Notes: generated from the sequence alone by a model not told the origin. Shown: positions 23,305 to 35,154, counted from the stretch's first letter. The stretch is 64,000 nt of DNA from Fagopyrum homotropicum (GCA_033239125.1 BSWB01000004.1:63239501-63303500), one strand, 5' to 3'. Numbers and translations are program-made.

Positions 23305-26300
23305 TGAAGCGCCAAGGGATCCAGGGAAGCTTCCAGCAATGACGGAAAGCAACCCTAAGGGCCAAATCATGGCCATAACTACGCGGAGTGGACTAAAAAC
23401 CGCATATCCAGTACCTCGGTCGGTGCCAGTACCGACGAAGACCACCTCGGTCCAGATGCAGTCAAAGAACACTTCGACCGAGATGCCAACCGAGGTGGAG
23501 CCACAGAAAGCGGAAGGGAAAACTGAAGTTTATGTTCCACCTCCTGCATACAAACCACCACTCCCATTCCCCCAGTCGAGGGCTAGAGCACATCTAGACA
23601 AGCACTTCGGTAAGTTCCTTGACTTGATGAATAAGCTGCATATTAACATTCCTTTCCTTGATGCTATTCTAGGAATGCCCGCCTATGGGAAGTTCTTGAA
23701 GGAGATCCTATCAAGGAAAAGGAAGCTGGAGGACTTTGGTGAGGTTAGGATGACATCTAAATTCTCGGAGCTCATACAAATCATGAAGGAGAAGATGCCA
23801 CCTAAATTGAGAGATCCCGGCTCATTTTGCATTCCCATTCAAGTTGGGGATGTCACTTGTGAAGCCCTTCGTGATCTAGGAGCCAGCGTGAGCATCATTC
23901 CGCTGGAGCTATGTGTGAAGATCGGACTTGGAGAGCCCAAGCCGGTCAAGATTCGACTTTATATGGCGGATCGCTCCATTACCCATCCCGTGGGCATCTT
24001 GGAGGACCTTCCGCTCAAGTTAGGTAACTTCTATCTACCTATAGATTTTGTTGTACTTGACATTCCCGCAGATTACCATGTTCCTATTATTCTCGGGAGG
24101 CCATTTCTAGCAACTTCGGGTTGCAACGTGGATTGCAAGAACGCCAAGTTGAAATTCAACGTTGGTGGCGATGAGGTGGAGTTCGCACTACTTGCAGCCA
24201 TGAAAGGGGAGCAGCTAACTGATGATATCTTCAACATCTACGTTGAAGAAGAATCGAGAGAATTGGTGAGCTCTATCCTTATTAACGATCCACTCGAAAG
24301 AGTTATTAGCTTCAGTTTAATGGAGGAAGGTATAGATGCTTCTTGTGATGCAGATATACGGAGCTTAAGGGCACTAGAAGAAGATCCAGGAGCTAAAACT
24401 GAGAAGCTAATCCAGGAGACGAGGATCTCCAGTTTCGGCTCCAGTCGCAGTACCTCGACCGAGGCACTTCCTGGACTGAGCGAGGCGACTGAAGAACATC
24501 TCGGTCAACGCCTCTGCGCCTCGACCGAGGTAGATGGCGAGACGATTTCGACTGAGACTTCCGAAAGTCCAGTTTCTGAATCCATTCCACGGGAAGGAGG
24601 AAGCAAGGATCCCCCTCAGAAAGCACCCCCAGTTGTGGAGCTTAAACAACTCCCTAGTCACTTGAGGTATGTCTTTCTTGGACCGGATTCCACTTATCCC
24701 GTTATTGTTAGTACTTCCCTTTCCGAATCTGAATTGACTAAATTAATGCATGTCCTGAGAAAGCATCAAAAGGCTATACGATATACCACGGAAGATCTTA
24801 TTGGCATTAAGCCTTCTTTCTGCATGCATAGAATTCTAATGGAGGACAATCATAAGACTTCACGGGAACCTCAAAGACGGTTAAATCCGATCATGAAAGA
24901 GGTTGTGAAGAAGGAAATTCTTAAGTTGTTGGATGTAGGTATTATTTATCCTATCTCGGACAGCAAGTGGGTTAGCCCGGTACATGTAGTTCCAAAGAAA
25001 GGAGGGATGACCGTTGTGACAAATAAGAACAACGAATTGATCCCAACTAGGACCGTTACGGGCTGGAGGGTTTGCATCGATTATAGGAAGCTGAACACGG
25101 CCACACGGAAGGACCATTTTCCACTTCCCTTCATTGATCAAATGCTCGAGCGGTTGGCCCAGCATTCGCACTTTTGTTACTTAGACGGCTATAGTGGATT
25201 CTTCCAGATTCCTATCCATCCGGATGATCAGGAGAAGACCACTTTCACTTGTCCATGGGGGACGTTTGCTTACAGGAGGATGCCATTTGGATTGTGCAAT
25301 GCACCCGCTACCTTCCAGCGATGCATGATGGCCATCTTTTCCGAGTACATAGAGAATATCATGGAGGTATTTATGGATGATTTTTCCGTATATGGATCCT
25401 CCTTTGATGATTGCCTATCTAACCTTTCTTTAGTGCTTAAAAGATGTGAAGACACTAATCTTGTTTTGAATTGGGAGAAGTGTCATTTTATGGTTAATGA
25501 AGGCATTGTGCTAGGACACCTCGTTTCTAATCGAGGTATTGAGGTCGATCGCGCTAAGATCGAGACTATTGAGAAACTCCCTCCCCCTTGCTCTGTTAAA
25601 GGTGTGAGGAGTTTTCTCGGGCATGCAGGTTTCTACAGGAGATTCATCAAGGACTTCTCTAAGATTTCTAAACCTCTAACTAACCTCTTGAATAAAGATG
25701 TTGTTTTTGAGTTTTCGCAGGAGTGTCTTGATGCTTTTTACAGGATTAAGGAAGCGTTGATCTCCGCTCCTATTATCCAACCTCCGGATTGGACCTTGCC
25801 CTTTGAGATCATGTGCGATGCTAGTGATGTAGCCGTAGGAGCGGTGGTTGGACAGAAGAAGGATGGACGGACCACCGCCATTTACTATGCTAGCAAGACG
25901 CTAGATGTAGCACAACGCAACTACGCTACCACCGAGAAAGAGTTATTGGCGGTTGTATATGCTTTCGAGAAGTTTCGTTCCTATTTAGTAGGGGCGAAAG
26001 TCATTGTCTACACCGACCATGCAGCCATTCGTTACTTGTTGGCTAAGAAAGATGCCAAGCCACGCCTTATTCGATGGATTCTCTTGCTTCAAGAGTTTGA
26101 CCTAGAAATCCGCGATAAGAAGGGATCCGAGAATTCTGTTGCGGATCACCTCATCCGGCTACCTGCATCTTCACGTGAGAAGGACGACCCACCCATAGAC
26201 TATTCATTTCCCGATGAGCACTTACACTTGTTGGAGCGTTTCATAGATTTACTTACTTCACCCCACGATGGAGGTGAAGTATGGGGTGAGGGCACCTCCC

Positions 26301-26311
26301 ATCACGTTTGA
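23303..26311 (+). pseudogene. Family B gag tail-PR-RT-RNase H (B1), open frame
   Basis: About 1,000 codons without a stop: end of gag, protease (DLGAS motif, with Arg instead of the usual Cys before it), linker with family B palindromes, RT with FMDD, RNase H, then the short end EVWGEGTSHHV. No integrase. The N-terminal gag domain is lost. The open frame runs on upstream to 23105, but that part is antisense B-L linker and not a real extension. Confidence 0.9.
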
Positions 26312-26354
26312 GAGATGCATTATGGTCCAGCTAACGACCTTAAACCAAGCGCTT

Positions 26355-26372
26355 CTTGGGAGGCAACCCAAG
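26355..26372 (+). other. Post-pol hairpin (B1)
   Basis: CTTGGG-AGGCAA-CCCAAG, 43 bases after the pol stop. Confidence 0.75.
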
Positions 26373-26684
26373 GTATTGCTTTCTTTTCCCGTTTTCTAGT
26401 CTAGATTAGATAGTTTTTGCTTTTGCTTTGCTTTGTTTTGTTTGGGCGTTCTAGAAAGATAACAGGAGACATCTAAGGAAGGAACATAACTGGAAGGACA
26501 GAAGTTCGAGAATTTGAGAAGACGGAGTTCGACTGAGGGACCCCGGTTGCTGTCAGAGCACCTCGGCCGAGATGATTCCTGAGCAACCGAGGCGACTAGG
26601 GTTTCTAAAGAACCACCTCGGTCCGTACCACCTCGGTTCAGTCGAGACCATCTCGACCGAGGTGACAGCAGATTCCAGAAAGGG

Positions 26685-26692
26685 TATAAAAA
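26685..26692 (+). promoter_or_regulatory. Candidate internal TATA box (B1)
   Basis: TATAAAAA about 20 bases after the last palindrome half-site, followed by CT-rich sequence; same arrangement at 30272-30279 (B2) and 51743-51750 (B3). Confidence 0.55.
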
Positions 26693-27123
26693 GGGAATTA
26701 ACTTTCTCTCTCTTCACTTTCGACCCTCCTCGACCGCGGCGACAAATTTACCTCGCCTCTTTCGTTTCTTGCTCGTTTTCGACGATTTTTGTCTCCAGAC
26801 TACGATTGAAGGATAGAGGATCGCATTGCAAGTACAGATCTGCAGAAAATCGAACCGATTCGGCCGAAACGAGGTAAAACGAACCGAAACCCTAACTTCT
26901 CCGTTTCGCTTCGATTTGGGCTTTGGTTGCCCCTGCATTTATTGAGGAAAGGCTTAAGTACCCCATAGGAAGCAGTTGTAGTGATTTTTGGGAGAAAAGA
27001 ACTGAATTTTTTGAGGAAATTAGATCCAGTTCGCCGCCTCGATTCAGTCGAGCTGTGCCTCGGCCGAGGTGATTCTTGAGAGTTGTCAGTAACCGAGGTG
27101 ACCTGACAGTGACTGAGTTGAAA

Positions 27124-28130
27124 ATGAGTTCTGACCGCCGCCTTGCCCTCAGGGATAGATCCTCACCTTCCCCTTCTTCTTCTTCTTCCCGACCTTACCG
27201 CCCGGTGATCCATGAGCGACACCGGGTGGACTATGAGCGTATTTCCAGCCGTCCAGTGATTTCACCACGCTTCCTGGGCGTTTCTGCTTTTGATTGCCTC
27301 CAGGTCGACGGAGACCTTAGGAGGATGATTTCTACAGTTGGGTTGGATCAGTTTACTGAGATCCGAGCCCCAGCCTATTTGGAGCCGACCCTAGAGTTCG
27401 TTAGCTCCTTCACCTACCTTCCCACAGAGCGTTCTGTGAAGTACCGGTTGATGAACCGGAACTTCATAGTTCCACTAGAGTACTGGCGAGAGATTTTTGG
27501 CTTTCCTGAGCCCACAGTTGTTGACTTCTCTTCCCGATCAATAGCTAGGGAGTTTTGGGGGCAGATTGCCCATATTGTTGAGCACGCAAATAGATGGCGC
27601 CCTGAAGATTCCAGGGAGAAGGTCATCTACAACTTAGCCTTTAGGTTAGCCCACCGGATCTTCAGTGAGATGCTTTTGGCGCGTACTGAGACGCCCCAGA
27701 AGATCCGACAGGGGGAGCTTTTCAGTTTATACTGCATGGTTACTGGGGGTATCCCGGACTTTGGCTTGATGCTGGCAGAGGATCTGCACAGGATCAAGGC
27801 CAAGGCGAAGGGAGACATCTGTTGCGAAGGGCTTGTCGCCCATATAGCTAGCTATCAGGACATGAATCTCAGCGCTTGTACGATGGTGGCGGCTGCCAAG
27901 CCGCTTGGATTGTAGGAGATGATCACTCGGCGGATTCTAGTTCCCCGAGGTCTGACGACGCCGTACGTAGCTATGCCATGGGAGCTAACTACGCACATGG
28001 GAGGATTACAGAGAGGCAGCAGCTGCCCCAGCTGAGGAGGAGGAGGAGGCTGATGACGAGGAGACAGTTGATGAGAGAGAGGGTGGAGTCCCGATGGATA
28101 CAGGGACAGATACTGCAGGGACGAGCGCAC
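27124..28130 (+). pseudogene. Family B post-pol ORF (B1), broken and truncated
   Basis: ATG at 27124. TAG at 27913-27915 replaces CAG of B2 and B-L; B3 has the same change. A deletion of about 90 bases lies near 27996, and the ORF is cut at 28128-28130 by fusion to the protease region of B2. The core has the same ATHILA ORF-1-like make-up as the other copies. Confidence 0.8.
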
Positions 28131-29898
28131 AGAAAGCGGAAGGGAAAACTAAAGTTTATGTTCCACCTCCTGCATACAAACCACCACTCCCATTCCCCCA
28201 GTCGAGGGCTAGAGCACATCTAGACAAGCACTTCGGTAAGTTCCTTGACTTGATGAATAAGCTGCATATTAACATTCCTTTCCTTGATGCTATTCTAGGA
28301 ATGCCCGCCTATGGGAAGTTCTTGAAGGAGATCCTATCAAGGAAAAGGAAGCTGGAGGACTTTGGTGAGGTTACGATGACATCTAAATCCTCGGAGCTCA
28401 TACAAATCATGAAGGAGAAGATGCCACCTAAATTGAGAGATCCCGGCTCATTTTGCATTCCCATTCAAGTTGGGGATGTCACTTGTGAAGCCCTTTGTGA
28501 TCTAGGAGCCAGCGTGAGCATCATTCCGCTGGAGCTATGTGTGAAGATCGGACTTGGACAGCCCAAGCCGGTCAAGATTCGACTTTATATGGCGGATCGC
28601 TCCATTACCCATCCCGTGGGCATCTTGGAGGACGTTCCGGTCAAGTTAGGTAACTTCTATCTACCTATAGATTTTGTTGTACTTGACATTCCTGCAGATT
28701 ACCCTGTTCCTATTATTCTCGGAAGGCCATTTCTAGCAACTTCGGGTTGCAACGTGGATTGCAAGAACGCCAAGTTGAAATTCAAAGTTGATGAGAGATT
28801 CCTATCCATCCGGATCAGGAGAAGATCACTTTCACTTGTCCATGGGGGACGTTTGCTTACAGGAGGATGCCATTTGGATTGTGCAATGCACCCGCTACCT
28901 TCCAGCGATGCATGATGGCCATCTTTTCCGAGTACATAGAGAATATCATGGAGGTATTTATGGATGATTTTTCCGTATATGGATCCTCCTTTGATGATTG
29001 CCTATCTAACCTTTCTTTAGTGCTTAAAAGATGTGAAGACACTAATCTCGTTTTGAATTAGGAGAAGTGTCATTTTATGGTTAATGAAGGCATTGTGCTA
29101 GGACACCTCGTTTCTAATCGAGGTATTGAGGTCGATCGCGCTAAGATCGAGACTATTGAGAAACTCCCTCCCCCTTGCTCTGTTAAAGGTGTGAGGAGTT
29201 TTCTCGGGCATGCAGGTTTCTACAGGAGATTCATCAAGGACTTCTCTAAGATTTCTAAACCTCTAACTAACCTCTTGAATAAAGATGTTGTTTTTGAGTT
29301 TTCGCAGGAGTGTCTTGATGCTTTTTACAGGATTAAGGAAGCGTTGATCTCCGCTCCTATTATCCAACCTCCGGATTGGACCTTGCCCTTTGAGATCATG
29401 TGCGATGCTAGTGATGTAGCCGTAGGAGCGGTGCTTGGACAGAAGAAGGATGGACGGACCACCGCCATTTACTATGCTAGCAAGACGCTAGATGTAGCAC
29501 AACGCAACTACGCTACCACCGAGAAAGAGTTATTGGCGGTTGTATATTCTTTCGAGAAGTTTCGTTCCTATTTAGTAGGGGCGAAAGTCATTGTCTACAC
29601 CGACCATGCAGCCATTCGTTACTTGTTGGCTAAGAAAGATGCCAAGCCACGCCTTATTCGATGGATTCTCTTGCTTCAAGAGTTTGACCTAGAAATCCGC
29701 GATAAGAAGGGATCCGAGAATTCTGTTGCGGATCACCTCATCCGGCTACCTGCATCTTCACGTGAGAAGGACGACCCACCCATAGACTATTCATTTCCCG
29801 ATGAGCACTTACACTTGTTGGAGCGTTTCATAGATTTACTTACTTCACCCCACGATGGAGGTGAAGTATGGGGTGAGGGCACCTCCCATCACGTTTGA
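28128..29898 (+). pseudogene. Family B PR-RT-RNase H (B2), internally deleted
   Basis: Protease is present up to about 28790; the linker and the N-terminal half of RT are deleted (about 28795), shifting the frame. RT resumes near 28867 with FMDD, is hit by TAG at 29059-29061 (TGG elsewhere) and continues through RNase H to the stop at 29896-29898. No integrase, ending EVWGEGTSHHV. Confidence 0.88.
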
Positions 29899-30710
29899 GA
29901 GATACATTATGGTCCAGCTAACGACCTTAAACCAAGCGCTTCTTGGGAGGCAACCCAAGGTATTGCTTTCTTTTCCCGTTTTCTAGTCTAGATTAGATAG
30001 TTTTTGCTTTTGCTTTGCTTTGTTTTGTTTGGGCGTTCTAGACAGATAACAGGAGACATCTAAGGAAGGAACATAACTGGAAGGACAGAAGTTCGAGAAT
30101 TTGAGAAGACGGAGTTCGACTGAGGGACCCCGGTTGCTGTCAGAGCACCTCGATCGAGATGATTCCTGAGCAACCGAGGCGACTAGGGTTTCTGAAGAAC
30201 CACCTCGGTCCGTACCACCTCGATTCAGTCGAGACCATCTCGACCGACGTGACAGCAGATTCCAGAAAGGGTATAAAAAGGGAATTAACTTTCTCTCTCT
30301 TCACTTTCGACCCTCCTCGACCGCGGCGACAGATTCACCTCGCCTCTTTCGTTTCTTGCTCGTTTTCGACGATTTTTGTCTCCGGACTACGATTGAAGGA
30401 TAGAGGATCGCATTGCAAGTACAGATCTGCAGAAAATCGAACCGATTCGGCCGAAACGAGGTAAAACGAACCAAAACCCTAACTTCTCCGTTTTGCTTCG
30501 ATTTGGGCTTTGGTTGCCCCTGTATTTGTTGAGGAAAGGCTTAAGTACCCCATAGGAAGCAGTTGTAGTGATTTTTGGGGGAAAAGAACTGAATTTTTTG
30601 AGGAAATTAGATCCAGTTCGCCGCCTCGGTCCAATCGAGCTGTGCCTCGGCCGAGGTGATTCTTGAGAGTTGTCAGTAACCGAGGTGACCTGACAGTGAC
30701 TGAGTTGAAA
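29899..30710 (+). other. Family B post-pol spacer (B2)
   Basis: No gene. Hairpin, palindrome modules (about 30145-30250) with the spacer CTGAAGAAC next to a half-site, TATA box at 30272-30279, further module before the ATG. Confidence 0.7.
29942..29959 (+). other. Post-pol hairpin (B2)
   Basis: CTTGGG-AGGCAA-CCCAAG, same place as in the other copies. Confidence 0.75.
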
Positions 30711-32923
30711 ATGAGTTCTGACCGCCGCCTTGCCCTCAGGGATAGATCCTCACCTTCCCCTTCTTCTTCTTCTTCCCGACCATACCGCCCGGTGATCCAT
30801 GAGCGACACCGGGTGGACTATGAGCGTATTTCCAGCCGTCCAGTGATTGCACCACGCTTCCTGGACGTTTTTACTTTTGATTGCCTCCAGGTCGACGGAG
30901 ACCTTAGGAGGATGATTTCTACAGTTGGGTTGGATCAGTTTACTGAGATCCGAGCCCCAGCCTATTTTGAGCCGACCCTAGAGTTCGTTAGATCCTTCAC
31001 CTACCTTCCCACAGAGCGTTCTGTGAAGTACCGGTTGATGAACCGGAACTTCATAGTTCCACTAGAGTACTGGCGAGAGATTTTTGGCTTTCCTGAGCCC
31101 ACAGCTGTTGACTTCCCTTCCCGATCAGTAGCTAGGGAGTTTTGGGGGCAGATTGCCCATATTGTTGAGCACGCAGATAGATGGCGCCCTGGAGATTCCA
31201 GGGAGAAGGTCATCTACCACTTAGCCTTTAGGTTAGCCCACCGGATCTTCAGTGAGATGCTTCTGGCGCGTACTGAGACGCCCTAGAAGATCCGGCAGGG
31301 GGAGCTTTTCAGTTTATACTGCATGGTTACTAAGGGTATCCCGGACTTTGGCTTGATGCTGGCAGAGGATCTGCACAGGATCAAGGCCAAGGCGAAGGGA
31401 GACATCTGCTGCGGAGGGCTTGTCACCCATATAGCTAGCTATCAGGACATGGATCTCAGCGCTTGTACGATGGTGGCGGCTGCCAAGCCGCTTGGATTGC
31501 AGGAGATGATCACTCGGCAGATTCTAGTTCCCCGAGGTCTGACGACGCCGTATGTTACGCTCAGGATATGTGATGTGTGTACGCAATAAGCTTTAAATTT
31601 GTACTCGTTATATTTATCCTAACTCCTAGCGAACCCGCAGTGTACGGGACGTTTGTAGTAGGGATAGTATTCCGAGGTCGAACACAAAGACTAAGGTGAA
31701 ATCGAGTCAAGCATGATCAAAGATAGTGTGAATCTAGACTAAGATAAGATGAGAAATAAAGAAATGAAAATGATGATATTTTTGGTTGAGTTTTTGTGGT
31801 GATCAAGCAAGGATCACAAATCAAGCAAGACAAGAAAACAGCTAACTACTCAAGCTAGCAAAACGAACAAGTAACACAAACACAAGTATATGATCAATAG
31901 AGAAAAGTGGATTCTAGAGGTCAAGATTTCCGGTTATGGCATTGGATTCAAGATTCTAAGAATTCTAAGGACGAGCTGCGGTGTTGGGAAAGAGTGTTAC
32001 ACTAATGGAAGTAATCACCGGGTAGGTCTCTCACTTCACTAGTCCCGCATCTAACTCCTATTACCGGGTAGGTGTCAAGGGGTTAAAGTAGAGAATTCTA
32101 CACAAACCGGATGCTACTTAAGGGGTAACCCTCTCCTTACCGGGTAAGTCTCGGAATAGGGAAGTCTCAAGCAATAATCCTAGCACACTCGATCCAATAG
32201 TGGCTTATGAGGCTCACTACTACCTAGCATTCATCATCTTAGGTATCTAAGGTCGGAAATCATCGGGTAGATCTCTTCCCTCACTTAGATCGATAGCATT
32301 AGGTGATCCTAAGCTAAATTAGACTTAATAAACACTAGGATTTAACAACCTAACACCCTAACATACAGATTCATCATTTAAAGAGCAACAGGAGAATAAA
32401 TCGGGTGGATCTTAAATAAATCGGCCGATCTGGCATGAAGAACAGCCCGATTTTTCTTCCTGGAATGGGTTTCGTGCATACAAATCATCCTAAACTGACA
32501 TATAAGTCCATCCTATCATCACCCAAGCCATAACCATCAATCCATCACTCTAGAATCACTATAAACTAGCCAACAATATGCATATCAAGATCCAAAATCA
32601 TCATACAAGCATACATGGTTCTCATAGATGGATAATGAAAGATAAGCAAGCAAAATCAATAAATCTCAACTAAATCTAAGTGGTAGCAAGACTTACAAAC
32701 TCTCAAATGAGGATTCAAAACGTTCCTAACAACTTTGCAATAGTTCTTCAATCCAAGATGCAACAATCACTCAAAAGTCACTCAAAACTCTTAAAAATGG
32801 TGTTCTTCTTCTTCCTTCAATCCTTGAGAGCTTTTCTTCTCCTCCAATCTTTTCCCCTAAATTGGTGAGCTGTGAATGAGAGTGTGGGAGAGGAGAGATG
32901 CGCAGCAACAACCTGCAGGACCA

Positions 32924-32930
32924 CTTATAT
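32924..32930 (-). promoter_or_regulatory. TATA-like box of family C LTR
   Basis: ATATAAG on the minus strand, about 40 bases downstream of a G-box (CACGTG) and downstream of the palindrome module. The other LTR has the same box at 42470-42476. Confidence 0.55.
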
Positions 32931-32994
32931 TCTCCACCAAGAGCAAGGCCGGACAAGGGATCGTGGGACACGTGGCTTAAGCTGTCAAAGGCCC

Positions 32995-33051
32995 AAAAAT
33001 CGACCTAGTGAATTAAATCGGCCGATTTAACTGCTAGTTGGTCCGATTTTC
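32995..33051 (-). repeat. Family C half-full-half palindrome module
   Basis: AAAAATCG (32995-33002), perfect palindrome TTAAATCGGCCGATTTAA (33013-33030), CCGATTTTC (33043-33051), with spacers of 10 and 12 bases. On the element's strand it lies about 65-75 bases upstream of the TATA box. The same module is at about 42540-42597 in the other LTR. Confidence 0.85.
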
Positions 33052-33399
33052 TTCAGCAGAATCATGCTATGATCGTCTAGCCATGAGTTGCTCCATTGCT
33101 TGCACCAATAGTGGTCTTTGTGTCCTTTGTTGCTCCAATTATGCTCCTCCAAAGCTTTGGATGTGTACCATCATGAGGCTTGGCCCTCTAATGTATCGGT
33201 TAATGTCCAAAAGACCCCCGAAATACCTACAAAGCAACGCACAAGTCCGTGTAGACGTCTATCTCGACAAAATACGTGATTTGAGTGCAAACGTCGCGAA
33301 TTTGTGCTAAACCATGCATGAATGAGTGATGAATCTATCTAAATGATTACCTAAACCTAAGTCATAAATCGTGTTATCAAAAATACCCCATACTTAAGG

Positions 33400-33419
33400 T
33401 TTGCTCGTCCCCGAGCAAA
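33400..33419 (-). other. Hairpin next to the polypurine tract (C)
   Basis: Stem TTTGCTC/GAGCAAA around loop GGGGAC, against CTTGCTT/AAGCAAG in A and B: two paired changes keep the stem. Confidence 0.75.
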
Positions 33420-34629
33420 TTCCCAACTATAGACTAAGAGATGACATGATTTATGTATGCAGAAAAATGGCAAAATCTTTTTGGAGTTGTGCTTCTAATA
33501 TTGGATCACCTTCATAGTCATGTTTCATGGCAATGGACAAGCAATTATGCATCAAATAAATGAAAGCATGGAAAGACAATTACACTTAACTTGATAACAT
33601 GCAATGAAATGTAAAGATGAAGAAGTCAAGATGATAATGAGTATATCCAATCTAAATCACTTAGCCTCACACACATGCAAGTAGGTCAAAAGGACTTGTA
33701 AAATAGAAGGCCAAGAAACATTGTGATTAGGTGGGAATTTTCTAGGCTATGTGATGCTAATCCGGGAAAGGAACTAAACAACCACAACTTCACATTTCTT
33801 ATCAACTTCCCTCAAGTGTATATTTTTCATTTTCTTTTCTTTCTTTTCTCTTATTTTTGAGACAATGGCATTGGTGTACAAAAGCCGAAACCTTGGTGAT
33901 TAGCCATCCTCGGGCTTTTTCTATTTTTCGAGGTGCATCCACACCGGGCACACATACCAAAGCTCGTTAGGACTATTGGTTTATTTGACTTTGGCAAGGC
34001 ACCAACACCCGATTATGTGAAGTGTACCGAGTTACTTGTCATTTAAACTAACGTCCCCAAACCTATGTTTTTGTCTACACTTTCACAACAAATTCAGCAT
34101 TCTTATTCATAGCATTCTTTCATCAACAACTTCACCCCACACTTGCTTTTCACACACATCAACACACTAGCATGCTCCTATTCCCGGATGGGTCAAAAGA
34201 GGTCAAATTTATCTCAATTGAGGTGCTCAAGCAACATGGTCAGGATGAGAAGTAGAGGAAAATGAATTGCCTTAATCACTCCTAATTGATGTGCAAGAAC
34301 TAGCATGCAATTTCGACTTTCAATCCTCAATTAAATCAAGGCAAGCATCATAATCACAAGTCATTCATGGAATTCAAGATAAGTATTTCAAGTCCACATA
34401 TGCATCATCAATTTAACACATAAGGCCATCCATAGCCAATCCACAAGGCAAGATTCATCATTAGGGTCATATCCAAGCCTTAGAAGCACTAAAAAATTTT
34501 AAAATTTTCTGATTTTTTTGGATTTTTCGAAATATGTATGTACAATGCAAGACATAATGAAACATGTGACAAAATTAAACTATCCTAGATGCTAATCATG
34601 CAAGTGATCATGAAAACCCCACCCCATAC

Positions 34630-34965
34630 TTAGAAACACATTGTCCCTAATGTGTAAACTAAATAAAGAAGTGAAAGAGAGTCCTCACAATGTAAAATTG
34701 GTGATGCTTTGGTATTTCGGTTCACATTGGATGATGATGGTGGATGATCGATCAAGGATGGTAGAGAGCTCTTGATGTTCATTATGATGTCGGAACCCGC
34801 GCTTGGCACCGCAAGCCGTCCAAGTTCCACGTCCGCTCCACCCATGCTTGATTGGAGATCATCACTTTCCTTTACAGAGGAAAAATCGCCCTGGCAGCCC
34901 AGGAAAATCGGCCGATCTAGATGAAGAACAGGCCGATTTTTCTGGGTGATTTCCTCCTCGTCCAT
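34630..34965 (-). CDS. Short post-pol ORF of family C, unknown
   Basis: 111 codons beginning MDEEEITQKNRP in the place of the large post-pol ORF. Its first third is a translated family C palindrome module (NRPVLHLDRPIFL), and its end overlaps the internal purine cassette. No domain is recognised. It may be a chance frame or the remnant of a deleted ATHILA ORF-1. Confidence 0.35.
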   Translation of the reverse strand: MDEEEITQKNRPVLHLDRPIFLGCQGDFSSVKESDDLQSSMGGADVELGRLAVPSAGSDIIMNIKSSLPSLIDHPPSSSNVNRNTKASPILHCEDSLSLLYLVYTLGTMCF

Positions 34966-35136
34966 GTGCTTGGATCTTGTACCTTCAACTGGTCATGAGT
35001 CCTTCACATGCCCTCCAACATCTCGTCACACACGACAATCAACAAGATCTAGCACCCAAAAACACAAAAGAAAAACAAAGCACACCAAGAGTGAGATCAA
35101 ACAAAAGCAAGAAAAAGAAAGGGAAAAATATCTACC

Positions 35137-35154
35137 AATGGGTTGCCTCCCATT
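35137..35154 (-). other. Post-pol hairpin (C)
   Basis: AATGGG-AGGCAA-CCCATT on the minus strand, about 45 bases after the pol stop. Same loop as A and B with a compensated stem. Confidence 0.75.

Larger units (their letters stand above)
26312..27123 (+). other. Family B post-pol spacer (B1)
   Basis: No gene. Hairpin, palindrome modules (26555-26665), TATA box, leader-like CT-rich stretch, another module (27035-27100), then the post-pol ATG. Confidence 0.7.
19806..27995. repeat. Large inverted repeat formed by B-L and B1
   Basis: Left arm 23304 down to 19806 and right arm 24433 to about 27995, roughly 3.5 kb each, separated by 1,128 bp (23305-24432). The arms are very similar but not identical. 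The fusion point has only a two-base overlap (AA, 23303-23304), as expected of end joining rather than homologous recombination. Confidence 0.85.
23303..28130 (+). mobile_element. Family B element copy B1, truncated at both ends
   Basis: Plus-strand copy starting inside gag at the inversion junction and ending inside its post-pol ORF at 28128-28130, where it is fused to copy B2. It keeps protease, RT, RNase H, hairpin, spacer and most of the post-pol ORF; both LTRs are gone. Confidence 0.88.
31553..33379 (-). repeat. Family C 3' LTR
   Basis: 1,827 bp, TGTTAC...TTATCA on the plus strand. Contains four CCGGGTAGGTCTC-like repeats (about 32024-32275), palindrome modules at 32415-32455 and 32995-33051, a TATA-like box (32924-32930, minus strand) and a G-box CACGTG at 32969-32974. 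Confidence 0.95.

Noticed and set aside
27076..27123. Upstream TTG start for the B post-pol ORF
   Set aside because: Plants start at ATG; the ATG at 27124 (and matching places in the other copies) is used instead.
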